The notes under the pieces: model-generated | The model's database searches: none | What the model saw: the letters and a program-made list of their open reading frames with translations, nothing else | What the model was told of the DNA's origin: nothing | Origin: Bos javanicus | Lineage: Eukaryota; Chordata; Mammalia; Artiodactyla; Bovidae | Length of the DNA stretch: 64,000 nucleotides | Direction of reading: 5' to 3' | NCBI RefSeq assembly: GCF_032452875.1 | Contig: NW_026893633.1 | Location: forward strand, 806,001 to 870,000 | Shown here: positions 26,152-39,754 of the stretch, piece after piece | Layout of the letters: the number at the start of each line of letters is the position of its first letter | Numbering within the stretch: the stretch's first letter is position 1 | Translations under genes and position numbers: made by a program

Positions 26152-26773
26152 TGCCAGGAGCCGGGGAGGCATTCCACTCTGGACAAAGGTCATGAGGAAG
26201 GAGGCTCGGCATTCGCAAATGCGGGATCGAGCCTCAGGTGTCCACCCGGATATTCTCGGGCATCTCCCCCCAAAAAAAACCGGAGTCTGCGTACTGTATT
26301 GCTTTGTGCCCTCACCTCTGATTTCACTGGGGGCTGTCCCCCACCACCATCTCGCTCTCTCTGTCAAAGATTTAACTTACAGCTCCAATTCATAAATTTC
26401 CTTGTCATTCTTCCTTTTAACTTCCAGCTGAGTCTCCATCTGGAGCGCGGAACCCACCACGCTTACTAATTATGCCTGGGCTGCTAAGACCCACTCGAGA
26501 AGGTGTCTAGGGTGAGGCACCTTTCGCTATTCGAGAGGGCACCTGCGGCCTACGTAAGTGGTGCAAACTTCTTGTCTAGAAGTTTGATTGGTCTTCCGCG
26601 TAAACCAAGCTACTCAGTCTCTTTTCTCCACCGAATTTTCCTACTGAGCTCACCTCATACTATTATTCTTGACATCTCTGATTAGCATATAAATAGTCGC
26701 CTAGGCCATCCCTCCTTCGAATACCCTGGATCTGTTGGGGCTGGTCCCCGGCAGGTGGCGACCGAACAGGGAC
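26152..26773 (+). mobile_element. LTR+PBS copy 5
   Basis: LTR to 26753, PBS 26756-26773. Left terminus is TGCCAGG, breaking the terminal inverted repeat. Carries the long-lineage markers AAAGATTTAACTTAC, CATAAATTTCC, GTCTAGAAGTTTG, GGGCACCTGCGG and GAGCTCACCTC, partly shared with copies 11 and 14. Confidence 0.88.
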
Positions 26774-27564
26774 CTCAGGAGGCGATACTCAAAGAGCTGA
26801 GCAGACACGAACCACGCAATCAGCAGGCAATAAGCATGGAGCTCAGCAGTGACGAATCATGCTGCTCAACTGGCAATAATCAAGCACGTGACCAGGCAGG
26901 AATCACGCAGCTCAGCTGGCAATTGTCAAGCAGATGAGCCGACAGGAATCACGCAGCTCAGATGGCAATTGTCATGCAGATGAGCCGGCAGGAATCACGC
27001 AGCTCAGCAGGCCCTGATCACGTGACTCTGCAGGCACTGATCACGTGGCTGATCAAGTCCAGATCACGTGACTGAGCATGCACTGATCACGTGGCTATCA
27101 TGCACTGATGACGTGACTGCGCATGCACTGATGACGTGGCTGATCAGGCACTGATCACATGGCTCATCATGCACTGATCAAGTGTTTATCAGGCAATGAT
27201 CAGTGACTGACAGGCGCTGATCATGGGACTGTGCACGCACTGATCACGTGGCTATCATGCACTGATCACGTGACTGCGCATGCACTGATGACGTGGCTGT
27301 TCGGGCACTGATCACGTGTTTATCAGGCAGTGATCAGTGACTGACAGGCGCTGGTCAGGGGACTGTGCACGCACTGATCAGGTGGCTGATCAGGAACTGA
27401 CCACCTGACTGCGCATGCAGTGATCACGTGGCTGGTCGTTCACTGATCACGTGTTTATCATACGGTGATCACGTGACTGAGAGGCGCTGATCACGTGACT
27501 GTGCCGTCAGTGATCACGTGGCTGAGCATGCACTGATATCGTGACTGAGCATGCACTGATCATG

Positions 27565-28184
27565 TGCCGGGAGCCGGGGAGGCATTCCACTCTGGACAAA
27601 GGTCATGAGGAAGGAGGCTCGGCATACGCAAATGCGGGATCAAGCCTCAGGAGTCCACCCGGATATTCTCGAGCATCCCCCCCAAAAAAACCAGAGTCTG
27701 CCTACTGTATTGCTTTGTGCCCTCACCTCTGATTTCACTGGGGGCTGTCCCCCACCACCATCTCGTTCTCTCTGTCAAAGAGTTAACTTACAGCTCCAAT
27801 TCATAAAGTTCCTTGTCATTCTTCCCTTTAACTTCCAGCTGTGTCTCCATCTGGAGCGCGGAACCCACCACGCTTACTAATTATGCCTGGGCTGCTAAGA
27901 CCCACTCGAGAAGGTGTCTAGGGTGAGGCACCTTTCGCTATTCGAGAGGGCGCCTGCGGCCTACGTAAGTGGTGCAAACTTCTTGTCTTGAAGTTTGATT
28001 GGTCTTCCGCGTAAACCAAGCTACTCAGTCTCTTTTCTCCACCGAATTTTCCTACTGAGCTCTCCTCATACTATTATTCTTGACATCTCTGATTAGCATA
28101 TAAATAGTCGCCTAGGCCATCCCTCCTTCGAATACCCTGGATCAGTTGGGGCTGGTCCCCGGCATGTGGCGACCGAACAGGGAC
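27565..28184 (+). mobile_element. LTR+PBS copy 6
   Basis: LTR to 28164, PBS 28167-28184. The two bases between LTR end and PBS are TG instead of GG. GGGATCAAGCC as in copies 8 and 9. Confidence 0.88.
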
Positions 28185-28975
28185 CTCAGGAGGCGATACT
28201 CAAAGAGCTGAGCAGACACGAACCACGCAATCAGCAGGCAATAAGCATGGAGCTCAGCAGTGACGAATCATGCTGCTCAACTGGCAATAATCAAGCACGT
28301 GAGCAGGCAGGACTCACGCAGCTCAGCTGGCAATTGTCAAGCAGATGAGCCGACAGGAATCACGCAGCTCAGATGGCAATTGTCATGCAGATGAGCCGGC
28401 AGGAATCACGCAGCTCAGCAGGCCCTGATCACGTGACTCTGCAGGCACTGATCACGTGGCTGATCAAGTCCAGATCACGTGACTGAGCATGCACTGATCA
28501 CGTGGCTATCATGCACTGATGACGTGACTGCGCATGCACTGATGACGTGGTTGATCAGGCACTGATCACATGGCTCGTCATGCACTGATCACGTGTTTAT
28601 CAGGCAATGATCAGTGACTGACAGGCGCTGATCATGGGACTGTGCACGCACGGATCACGTGGCTATCATGCACTGATCACGTGACTGCGCATGCACGGAT
28701 GACGTGGCTGTTCGGGCACTGATCACGTGTTTATCAGGCAGTGATCAGTGACTGACAGGCGCTGATCAGGGGACTGTGCACGCACTGATCAGGTGGCTGA
28801 TCAGGAACTGACCACCTGACTGCGCATGCAGTGATCACGTGGCTGGTCGTTCAATGATCACGTGTTTATCATACGGTGATCACGTGACTGAGAGGTGCTG
28901 ATCACGTGACTGTGCCGTCATTGATCACGTGGCTGAGCAGGCACTGATACCGTGACTGAGCATGCACTGATCATG

Positions 28976-29597
28976 TGCCGGGAGCCGGGGAGGCATTCCA
29001 CTCTGGGCAAAGGTCATGAGGAAGGAGGCTCGGCATACGCAAATGCGGGATCGAGCCTCAGGAGTCCACCCGGATATTCTCGGGCATCTCCCCCCCAAAA
29101 AAACCAGAGTCTGCCTACTGTATTGCTTTGTGCTCTCTCTTCTGATTTCACTGGGGGCTGTCCCCCACCACCATCTCGCTCTCTCTCTCAAAGAGTTAAC
29201 TTACAGCTCCAATTCATAAAGTTTCTTGTCATTCTTCCCTTTAACTTCCAGCTGAGTCTCCATCTGGAGCGCGGAACCCACCACGCTTACTAATTATGCC
29301 TGGGCTGCTAAGACCCACTCGAGAAGGGGTCTAGGGTGAGGCACCTTTCGCTATTCGAGAGGGCGCCTGCGGCCTACGTAAGTGGTGCAAACTTCTTGTC
29401 TTGAAGTTTGATTGGTCTTCCGCGTAAACCAAGCTACTCAGTCTCTTTTCTCCACCGAATTTTCCTACTGAGCTCTCCTCATACTATTATTCTTGACATC
29501 TCTGATTAGCATATAAATAGTCGCCTAGGCCATCCCTCCTTCGAATACCCTGGATCAGTTGGGGCTGGTCCTCGGCAGGTGGCGACCGAACAGGGAC
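28976..29597 (+). mobile_element. LTR+PBS copy 7
   Basis: LTR to 29577, PBS 29580-29597. Private changes: CTCTGGGCAAAGG, CTCTCTTCTGATTTC, GAAGGGGTCTAGG, and GTCCTCGGCA at the 3' LTR end. Confidence 0.88.
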
Positions 29598-30388
29598 CTC
29601 AGGAGGCGATACTCAAAGAGCTGAGCAGACACGAACCATGCAATCAGCAGGCAATAAGCATGGAGCTCAGCAGTGACGAATCATGCTGCTCAACTGGCAA
29701 TAATCAAGCACGTGAGCAGGCAGGAATCACGCAGCTCAGCTGGCAATTGTCAAGCAGATGAGCCGACAGGAATCACGAAGCTCAGATGGCAATTGTCATG
29801 CAGATGAGCCGGCAGGAATCACGCAGCTCAGCAGGCCCTGATCACGTGACTCTGCAGGCACTGATCACGTGGCTGATCAAGTCCAGATCACGTGACTGAG
29901 CATGCACTGATCACGTGGCTATCATGCACTGATGACGTGACTGCGCATGCACTGATGACGTGGCTGATCAGGCACTGATCACATGGCTCATCATGCACTG
30001 ATCACGTGTTTATCAGGCAATGATCAGTGACTGACAGGCGCTGATCATGGGACTGTGCACGCACTGATCACGTGGCTATCATGCACTGATCACGTGACTG
30101 CGCATGCACTGATGACGTGGCTGTTCGGGCACTGATCACGTGTTTATCAGGCAATGATCAGTGACTGACAGGTGCTGATCAGGGGACTGTGCATGCACTG
30201 ATCAGGTGGCTGATCAGGAACTGACCACCTGACTGCGCATGCAGTGATCACGTGGCTGGTCGTTCACTGATCACGTGTTTATCATACGGTGATCACGTGA
30301 CTGAGAGGCGCTGATCTCGTGACTGTGCCGTCAGTGATCACGTGGCTGAGCATGCACTGATATCGTGACTGAGCATGCACTGATCATG

Positions 30389-31008
30389 TGCCGGGAGCCG
30401 GGGAGTCATTCCACTCTGGACAAAGGTCATGAGGAAAGAGGCTCGGCATACGCAAATGCGGGATCAAGCCTCAGGAGTCCACCCAGATATTCTCGAGCAT
30501 CTCCCCCCAAAAAACCAGAGTCTGCCTACTGTATTGCTTTGTGCTCTCACCTCTGATTTCACTGGGGGCTGTCCCCCACCACCATCTCGCTCTCTCTGTC
30601 AAAGTGTTAACTTACAGCTCCAATTCATAAAGTTCCTTGTCATTCTTCCCTTTAACTTCCAGCTGAGTCTCCATCTGGAGCGCGGAACCCACCACGCTTA
30701 CTAATTATGCCTGGGCTGCTAAGACCCACTCGAGAAGGTGTCTAGGGTGAGGCACCTTTCGCTATTCGAGAGGGCGCCTGCGGCCTACGTAAGTGGTGCA
30801 AACTTCTTGTCTTGAAGTTTGATTGGTCTTCCGCGTAAACCAAGCTACTCAGTCTCTTTTCTCCACCGAATTTTCCTACTGAGCTCTCCTCATACTATTA
30901 TTCTTGACATCTCTGATTAGCATATAAATAGTCGCCTAGGCCATCTCTCCTTCGAATACCCTGGATCAGTTGGGGCTGGTCCCCGGCAGGTGGCGACCGA
31001 ACAGGGAC
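30389..31008 (+). mobile_element. LTR+PBS copy 8
   Basis: LTR to 30988, PBS 30991-31008. Private changes: GGGGAGTCATTCC, GAGGAAAGAGG, ACCCAGATATT, CAAAGTGTTAAC. Confidence 0.88.
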
Positions 31009-31893
31009 CTCAGGAGGCGATACTCAAAGAGCTGAGCAGACACGAACCACGCAATCAGCAGGCAATAAGCATGGAGCTCAGCAGTGACGAATCATGCTGC
31101 TCAACTGGCAATAATCAAGCACGTGAGCAGGCAGGAATCACGCAGCTCAGCTGGCAATTGTCAAGCAGATGAGCCGACAGGAATCACGCAGCTCAGATGG
31201 CAATTGTCATGCAGATGAGCCGGCAGGAATCACGCAGCTCAGCAGGCCCTGATCACGTGACTCTGCAGGCACTGATCACGTGGCTGATCAAGTCCAGATC
31301 ACGTGACTGAGCATGCACTGATCACGTGGCTATCATGCACTGATGACGTGACTGCGCATGCACTGATGACGTGGCTGATCAGGCACTGATCACATGGCTC
31401 ATCATGCACTGATCACGTGTTTATCAGGCATGATCAGTGATGACAGTGCTGATCATGACTGTGCACGCACTGATCACGTGGCTATCATGCATGCATGCAC
31501 TGATCACTGTGATTTTATCAGGCAATGATCAGTGACTGACAGGCGCTGATCATGGGACTGTGCACGCACTGATCACGTGGCTATCATGCACTGATCACGT
31601 GACTGCGCATGCACTGATGACGTGGCTGTTCGGGCACTGATCACGTGTTTATCAGGCAGTGATCAGTGACTGACAGGCGCTGATCAGGGGACTGTGCACG
31701 CACTGATCAGGTGGCTGATCAGGAACTGACCACCTGACTGCGCATGCAGTGATCACGTGGCTGGTCGTTCACTGATCACGTGTTTATCATACGGTGATCA
31801 CGTGACTGAGAGGCGCTGATCACGTGACTGTGCCGTCAGTGATCACGTGGCTGAGCAGGCACTGATATCGTGACTGAGCATGCACTGATCATG
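31009..31893 (+). repeat. Expanded spacer, 885 bp
   Basis: 94 bp longer than standard. The extra material at about 31427-31520 is irregular (GCATGCATGCACTG, CACTGTGATTTTATC) and reads like a 134-bp module with many small losses. Confidence 0.75.
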
Positions 31894-32513
31894 TGCCGGG
31901 AGCCGGGGAGGCATTCCACTCTGGACAAAGGTCATGAGGAAGGAGGCTCGGCATACGCAAATGCGGGATCAAGCCTCAGGAGTCCACCCGGATATTCTCG
32001 AGCATCTCCCCCAAAAAAACCAGAGTCTGCCTACTGTATTGCTTTGTGCTCTCACCTCTGATTTCACTGGGGGCTGTCCCCCACCACCATCTCGCTCTCT
32101 CTGTCAAAGAGTTAACTTACAGCTCCAATTCATAAAGTTCCTTGTCATTCTTCCCTTTAACTTCCAGCTGAGTCTCCATCTGGAGCGCGGAACCCACCAC
32201 GCTTACTAATTATGCCTGGGCTGCTAAGACCCACTCGAGAAGGTGTCTAGGGTGAGGCACCTTTCGCTATTCGAGAGGGCGCCTGCGGCCTACGTAAGTG
32301 GTGCAAACTTCTTGTCTTGAAGTTTGATTGGTCTTCCGCGTAAACCAAGCTACTCAGTCTCTTTTCTCCACCGAATTTTCCTACTGAGCTCTCCTCATAC
32401 TATTATTCTTGACATCTCTGATTAGCATATAAATAGTCGCCTAGGCCATCCCTCCTTCGAATACCCTGGATCAGTTGGGGCTGGTCCCCGGCAGGTGGCG
32501 ACCGAACAGGGAC
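31894..32513 (+). mobile_element. LTR+PBS copy 9
   Basis: LTR to 32493, PBS 32496-32513. Near-consensus copy with GGGATCAAGCC and CCATCCCTCC. Confidence 0.88.
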
Positions 32514-33304
32514 CTCAGGAGGCGATACTCAAAGAGCTGAGCAGACACGAACCACGCAATCAGCAGGCAATAAGCATGGAGCTCAGCAGTGACGAATCAT
32601 GCTGCTCAACTGGCAATAATCAAGCACGTGAGCAGGCAGGAATCACGCAGCTCAGCTGGCAATTGTCAAGCAGATGAGCCGACAGGAATCACGCAGCTCA
32701 GATGGCAATTGTCATGCAGATGAGCCGGCAGGAATCACGCAGCTCAGCAGGCCCTGATCACGTGACTCTGCAGGCACTGATCACGTGGCTGATCAAGTCC
32801 AGATCACGTGACTGAGCATGCACTGATCACGTGGCTATCATGCACTGATGACGTGACTGCGCATGCACTGATGACGTGGCTGATCAGGCACTGATCACAT
32901 GGCTCATCATGCACTGATCACGTGTTTATCAGGCAATGATCAGTGACTGACAGGCGCTGATCATGGGACTGTGCACGCACTGATCACGTGGCTATCATGC
33001 ACTGATCACGTGACTGCGCATGCACTGATGACGTGGCTGTTCGGGCACTGATCACGTGTTTATCAGGCAGTGATCAGTGACTGACAGGCGCTGATCAGGG
33101 GACTGTGCACGCACTGATCAGGTGGCTGATCAGGAACTGACCACCTGACTGCGCATGCAGTGATCACGTGGCTGGTCGTTCACTGATCACGTGTTTATCA
33201 TACGGTGATCACGTGACTGAGAGGCGCTGATCACGTGACTGTGCCGTCAGTGATCACGTGGCTGAGCAGGCACTGATATCGTGACTGAGCATGCACTGAT
33301 CATG

Positions 33305-33924
33305 TGCCGGGAGCCGGGGAGGCATTCCACTCTGGACAAAGGTCATGAGGAAGGAGGCTCGGCATACGCAAATGCGGGATCGAGCCTCAGGAGTCCACCC
33401 GGATATTCTCGAGCATCTCCCCCCAAAAAACCAGAGTCTGCCTACTGTATTGCTTTGTGCTCTCACCTCTGATTTCACTGGGGGCTGTCCCCCACCACCA
33501 TCTCGCTCTCTCTGTCAAAGAGTTAACTTACAGCTCCAATTCATAAAGTTCCTTGTCATTCTTCCCTTTAACTTCCAGCTGAGTCTCCATCTGGAGCGCG
33601 GAACCCACCACGCTTACTAATTATGCCTGGGCTGCTAAGACCCACTCGAGAAGGTGTCTAGGGTGAGGCACCTTTCGCTATTCGAGAGGGCGCCTGCGGC
33701 CTACGTAAGTGGTGCAAACTTCTTGTCTTGAAGTTTGATTGGTCTTCCGCGTAAACCAAGCTACTCAGTCTCTTTTCTCCACCGAATTTTCCTACTGAGC
33801 TCTCCTCATACTATTATTCTTGACATCTCTGATTAGCATATAAATAGTCGCCTAGGCCATCTCTCCTTCGAATACCCTGGATCAGTTGGGGCTGGTCCCC
33901 GGCAGGTGGCGACCGAACAGGGAC
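33305..33924 (+). mobile_element. LTR+PBS copy 10
   Basis: LTR to 33904, PBS 33907-33924. Near-consensus; CCATCTCTCC form. Confidence 0.88.
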
Positions 33925-34798
33925 CTCAGGAGGCGATACTCAAAGAGCTGAGCAGACACGAACCACGCAATCAGCAGGCAATAAGCATGGAGCTCAGCAG
34001 TGACGAATCATGCTGCTCAACTGGCAATAATCAAGCACGTGAGCAGGCAGGAATCACGCAGCTCAGCTGGCAATTGTCAAGCAGATGAGCCGACAGGAAT
34101 CACGCAGCTCAGATGGCAATTGTCATGCAGATGAGCCGGCAGGAATCACGCAGCTCAGCAGGCCCTGATCACGTGACTCTGCAGGCACTGATCACGTGGC
34201 TGATCAAGTCCAGATCACGTGACTGAGCATGCACTGATCACGTGGCTATCATGCACTGATGACGTGACTGCGCATGCACTGATGACGTGGCTGATCAGGC
34301 ACTGATCACATGGCTCATCATGCACTGATCACGTGTTTATCAGGCAATGATCAGTGACTCATCATGTGTGCACTGATCACGGCTATCATGCACTGATCGC
34401 ATGCACTGATGACTGTGATCACGTGCTTATCAGGCAATGATCAGTGACTGGCTGATCATGGGACTGTGCACGCACTGATCACGTGGCTATCATGCACTGA
34501 TCACGTGACTGCGCATGCACTGATGACGTGGCTGTTCGGGCACTGATCACGTGTTTATCAGGCAGTGATCAGTGACTGACAGGCGCTGATCAGGGGACTG
34601 TGCACGCACTGATCAGGTGGCTGATCAGGAACTGACCACCTGACTCGCATGCAGTGATCACGTGGCTGGTCGTTCACTGATCACGTGTTTATCATACGGT
34701 GATCACGTGACTGAGAGGCGCTGATCACGTGACTGTGCCGTCAGTGATCACGTGGCTGAGCATGCACTGATATCGTGACTGAGCATGCACTGATCATG
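33925..34798 (+). repeat. Expanded spacer, 874 bp
   Basis: 83 bp longer than standard; irregular part about 34356-34455. Contains CGTGCTTATCAGG, otherwise seen in the clean extra module at 25770, and GACTCGCATGC further on. Confidence 0.75.
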
Positions 34799-35418
34799 TG
34801 CCGGGAGCCGGGGAGGCATTCCACTCTGGACAAAGGTCATGAGGAAGGAGGCTCGGCATACGCAAATGCGGGATCGAGCCTCAGGAGTCCACCCGGATAT
34901 TCTCGAGCATCTCCCCCAAAAAAACCAGAGTCTGCCTACTGTATTGCTTTGTGCTCTCACCTCTGATTTCACTGGGGGCTGTCCCCCACCACCATCTCGC
35001 TCTCTCTGTCAAAGATTTAACTTACAGCTCCAATTCCTAAATTTCCTTGTCATTCTTCCTTTTAACTTCCAGCTGAGTCTCCATCTGGAGCGCGGAACCC
35101 ACCACGCTTACTAATTATGCCTGGGCTGCTAAGACCCACTCGAGAAGGTGTCTAGGGTGAGGCACCTTTCGCTATTCGAGAGGGCGCCTGCGGCCTACGT
35201 AAGTGGTGCAAACTTCTTGTCTTGAAGTTTGATTGGTCTTCCGCGTAAACCAAGCTACTCAGTCTCTTTTCTCCACCGAATTTTCCTACTGAGCTCTCCT
35301 CATACTATTATTCTTGACATCTCTGATTAGCATATAAATAGTCGCCTAGGCCATCCCTCCTTCGAATACCCTGGATCAGTTGGGGCTGGTCCCCGGCAGG
35401 TGGCGACCGAACAGGGAC
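34799..35418 (+). mobile_element. LTR+PBS copy 11
   Basis: LTR to 35398, PBS 35401-35418. Follows an expanded spacer and shares AAAGATTTAACTTAC and CTTCCTTTTAAC with copy 5. Private CAATTCCTAAATTTCC. Confidence 0.88.
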
Positions 35419-36209
35419 CTCAGGAGGCGATACTCAAAGAGCTGAGCAGACACGAACCACGCAATCAGCAGGCAATAAGCATGGAGCTCAGCAGTGACGA
35501 ATCATGCTGCTCAACTGGCAATAATCAAGCACGTGACCAGGCAGGAATCACGCAGCTCAGCTGGCAATTGTCAAGCAGATGAGCCGACAGGAATCACGCA
35601 GCTCAGATGGCAATTGTCATGCAGATGAGCCGGCAGGAATCACGCAGCTCAGCAGGCCCTGATCACGTGACTCTGCAGGCACTGATCACGTGGCTGATCA
35701 AGTCCAGATCACGTGACTGAGCATGCACTGATCACGTGGCTATCATGCACTGATGACGTGACTGCGCATGCACTGATGACGTGGCTGATCAGGCACTGAT
35801 CACATGGCTCATCATGCACTGATCACGTGTTTATCAGGCAATGATCAGTGACTGACAGGCGCTGATCATGGGACTGTGCACGCACTGATCACGTGGCTAT
35901 CATGCACTGATCACGTGACTGCGCATGCACTGATGACGTGGCTGTTCGGGCACTGATCACGTGTTTATCAGGCAGTGATCAGTGACTGACAGGCGCTGAT
36001 CAGGGGACTGTGCACGCACTGATCAGGTGGCTGATCAGGAACTGACCACCTGACCGCGCATGCAGTGATCACGTGGCTGGTCGTTCACTGATCACGTGTT
36101 TATCATACGGTGATCACGTGACTGAGAGGCGCTGATCACGTGACTGTGCCGTCAGTGATCACGTGGCTGAGCAGGCACTGATATCGTGACTGAGCATGCA
36201 CTGATCATG

Positions 36210-36829
36210 TGCCGGGAGCCGGGGAGGCATTCCACTCTGGACAAAGGTCATGAGGAAGGAGGCTCGGCATACGCAAATGCGGGATCGAGCCTCAGGAGTC
36301 CACCCGGATATTCTCGAGCATCTCCCCCAAAAAAACCAGAGTCTGCCTACTGTATTGCTTTGTGCCCTCACCTCTCATTTCACTGGGGGCTGTCCCCCAC
36401 CACCATCTCGCTCTCTCTGTCAAAGAGTTAACTTACAGCTCCAATTCATAAAGTTCCTTGTCATTCTTCCCTTTAACTTCCAGCTGAGTCTCCATCTGGA
36501 GCGCGGAACCCACCACGCTTACTAATTATGCCTGGGCTGCTAAGACCCACTCGAGAAGGTGTCTAGGGTGAGGCACCTTTCGCTATTCGAGAGGGCGCCT
36601 GCGGCCTACGTAAGTGGTGCAAACTTCTTGTCTTGAAGTTTGATTGGTCTTCCGCGTAAACCAAGCTACTCAGTCTCTTTTCTCCACCGAATTTTCCTAC
36701 TGAGCTCTCCTCATACTATTATTCTTGACATCTCTGATTAGCATATAAATAGTCGCCTAGGCCATCTCTCCTTCGAATACCCTGGATCAGTTGGGGCTGG
36801 TCCCCGGCAGGTGGCGACCGAACAGGGAC
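36210..36829 (+). mobile_element. LTR+PBS copy 12
   Basis: LTR to 36809, PBS 36812-36829. Private CCTCTCATTTCACTGG. Confidence 0.88.
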
Positions 36830-37620
36830 CTCAGGAGGCGATACTCAAAGAGCTGAGCAGACACGAACCACGCAATCAGCAGGCAATAAGCATGGAGCTC
36901 AGCAGTGACGAATCATGCTGCTCAACTGGCAATAATCAAGCACGTGAGCAGGCAGGAATCACGCAGCTCAGCTGGCAATTGTCAAGCAGATGAGCCGACA
37001 GGAATCACGCAGCTCAGATGGCAATTGTCATGCAGATGAGCCGGCAGGAATCACGCAGCTCAGCAGGCCCTGATCACGTGACTCTGCAGGCACTGATCAC
37101 GTGGCTGATCAAGTCCAGATCACGTGACTGAGCATGCACTGATCACGTGGCTATCATGCACTGATGACGTGACTGCGCATGCACTGATGACGTGGCTGAT
37201 CAGGCACTGATCACATGGCTCATCATGCACTGATCACGTGTTTATCAGGCAATGATCAGTGACTGACAGGCGCTGATCATGGGACTGTGCACGCACGGAT
37301 CACGTGGCTATCATGCACTGATCACGTGACTGCGCATGCACTGATGACGTGGCTGTTCGGGCACTGATCACGTGTTTATCAGGCAGTGATCAGTGACTGA
37401 CAGGCGCTGATCAGGGGACTGTGCACGCACTGATCAGGTGGCTGATCAGGAACTGACCACCTGACTGCGCATGCAGGGATCACGTGGCTGGTCGTTCACT
37501 GATCACGTGTTTATCATACGGTGATCACGTGACTGAGAGGTGCTGATCACGTGACTGTGCCGTCAGTGATCACGTGGCTGAGCAGGCACTGATACCGTGA
37601 CTGAGCATGCACTGATCATG

Positions 37621-38238
37621 TGCCGGGAGCCGGGGAGGCATTCCACTCTGGACAAAGGTCATGAGGAAGGAGGCTCGGCATACGCAAATGCGGGATCGAG
37701 CCTCAGGAGTCCACCCGGATATTCTCGAGCATCTCCCCCCAAAACCAGAGTCTGCCTACTGTATTGCTTTGTGCTCTCACCTCTGATTTCACTGGGGGCT
37801 GTCCCCCACCACCATCTCGCTCTCTCTGTCAAAGAGTTAACTTACAGCTCCAATTCATAAAGTTCCTTGTCATTCTTCCCTTTAACTTCCAGCTGAGTCT
37901 CCATCTGGAGCGCGGAACCCACCACGCTCACTAATTATGCCTGGGCTGCTAAGACCCACTCGAGAAGGTGTCTAGGGTGAGGCACCTTTCGCTATTCGAG
38001 AGGGCGCCTGCGGCCTACGTAAGTGGTGCAAACTTCTTGTCTTGAAGTTTGATTGGTCTTCCGCGTAAACCAAGCTACTCAGTCTCTTTTCTCCACCGAA
38101 TTTTCCTACTGAGCTCTCCTCATACTATTATTCTTGACATCTCTGATTAGCATATAAATAGTCGCCTAGGCCATCTCTCCTTCGAATACCCTGGATCAGT
38201 TGGGGCTGGTCCCCGGCAGGTGGCGACCGAACAGGGAC
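37621..38238 (+). mobile_element. LTR+PBS copy 13
   Basis: LTR to 38218, PBS 38221-38238. Short A run after the C run, and CACGCTCACTAATT. Confidence 0.88.
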
Positions 38239-39133
38239 CTCAGGAGGCGATACTCAAAGAGCTGAGCAGACACGAACCACGCAATCAGCAGGCAATAAGC
38301 ATGGAGCTCAGCAGTGACGAATCATGCTGCTCAACTGGCAATAATCAAGCACGTGACCAGGCAGGAATCACGCAGCTCAGCTGGCAATTGTCAAGCAGAT
38401 GAGCCGACAGGAATCACGCAGCTCAGATGGCAATTGTCATGCAGATGAGCCGGCAGGAATCACGCAGCTCAGCAGGCCCTGATCACGTGACTCTGCAGGC
38501 ACTGATCACGTGGCAGATCAGTGACTGAGCATGATCACGTGGATCATGCACTGATGAGCATGCACTGATGACATCAGCACTGACATGCTCATGCACTGAT
38601 CACGTGATCAGGCAATGAGTGACTGACAGGCGCTGATCATGGGACTGCATGCACTGATCACGTGGCTATCATGCACTGATCACGACTGCACTGACTGATC
38701 ACGTGGATCTGATCAGGCACTGATCACATGGCTCATCATGCACTGATCACGTGTTTATCAGGCAATGATCAGTGACTGACAGGCGCTGATCATGGGACTG
38801 TGCACGCACTGATCACGTGGCTATCATGCACTGATCACGTGACTGCGCATGCACTGATGACGTGGCTGTTCGGGCACTGATCACGTGTTTATCAGGCAGT
38901 GATCAGTGACTGACAGGCGCTGATCAGGGGACTGTGCACGCACTGATCAGGTGGCTGATCAGGAACTGACCACCTGACTGCGCATGCAGTGATCACGTGG
39001 CTGGTCGTTCACTGATCACGTGTTTATCATACGGTGATCACGTGACTGAGAGGCGCTGATCACGTGACTGTGCCGTCAGTGATCACGTGGCTGAGCAGGC
39101 ACTGATATCGTGACTGAGCATGCACTGATCATG
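38239..39133 (+). repeat. Expanded spacer, 895 bp
   Basis: 104 bp longer than standard; irregular part about 38511-38715 with broken 23-mers such as GGATCATGCACTGATGAGC. Confidence 0.75.
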
Positions 39134-39754
39134 TGCCGGGAGCCGGGGAGGCATTCCACTCTGGACAAAGGTCATGAGGAAGGAGGCTCGGCATACGCAA
39201 ATGCGGGATCGAGCCTCAGGAGTCCACCCGGATATTCTCGAGCATCTCCCCCCAAAAAACCCAGAGTCTGCCTACTGTATTGCTTTGTGCTCTCACCTCT
39301 GATTTCACTGAGGGCTGTCCCCCACCACCATCTCGCTCTCTCTGTCAAAGAGTTAACTTACAGCTCCAATTCATAAAGTTCCTTGTCATTCTTCCTTTTA
39401 ACTTCCAGCTGAGTCTCCATCTGGAGCGCGGAACCCACCACGCTTACTAATTATGCCTGGGCTGCTAAGACCCACTCGAGAAGGTCTCTAGGGTGAGGCA
39501 CCTTTCGCTATTCGAGAGGGCACCTGCGGCCTACGTAAGTGGTGCAAACTTCTTGTCTAGAAGTTTGATTGGTCTTCCGCATAAACCAAGCTACTCAGTC
39601 TCTTTTCTCCACCGAATTTTCCTACTGAGCTCACCTCATACTATTATTCTTGACATCTCTGATTAGCATATAAATAGTCGCCTAGGCCATCCCTCCTTCG
39701 AATCCCCTGGATCAGTTGGGGCTGGTCCCCGGCAGGTGGCGACCGAACAGGGAC
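39134..39754 (+). mobile_element. LTR+PBS copy 14
   Basis: LTR to 39734, PBS 39737-39754. Shares GTCTAGAAGTTTG, GGGCACCTGCGG and GAGCTCACCTC with copy 5. Private CACTGAGGGCTGTCC disrupts the G5/C5 hairpin. Confidence 0.88.
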
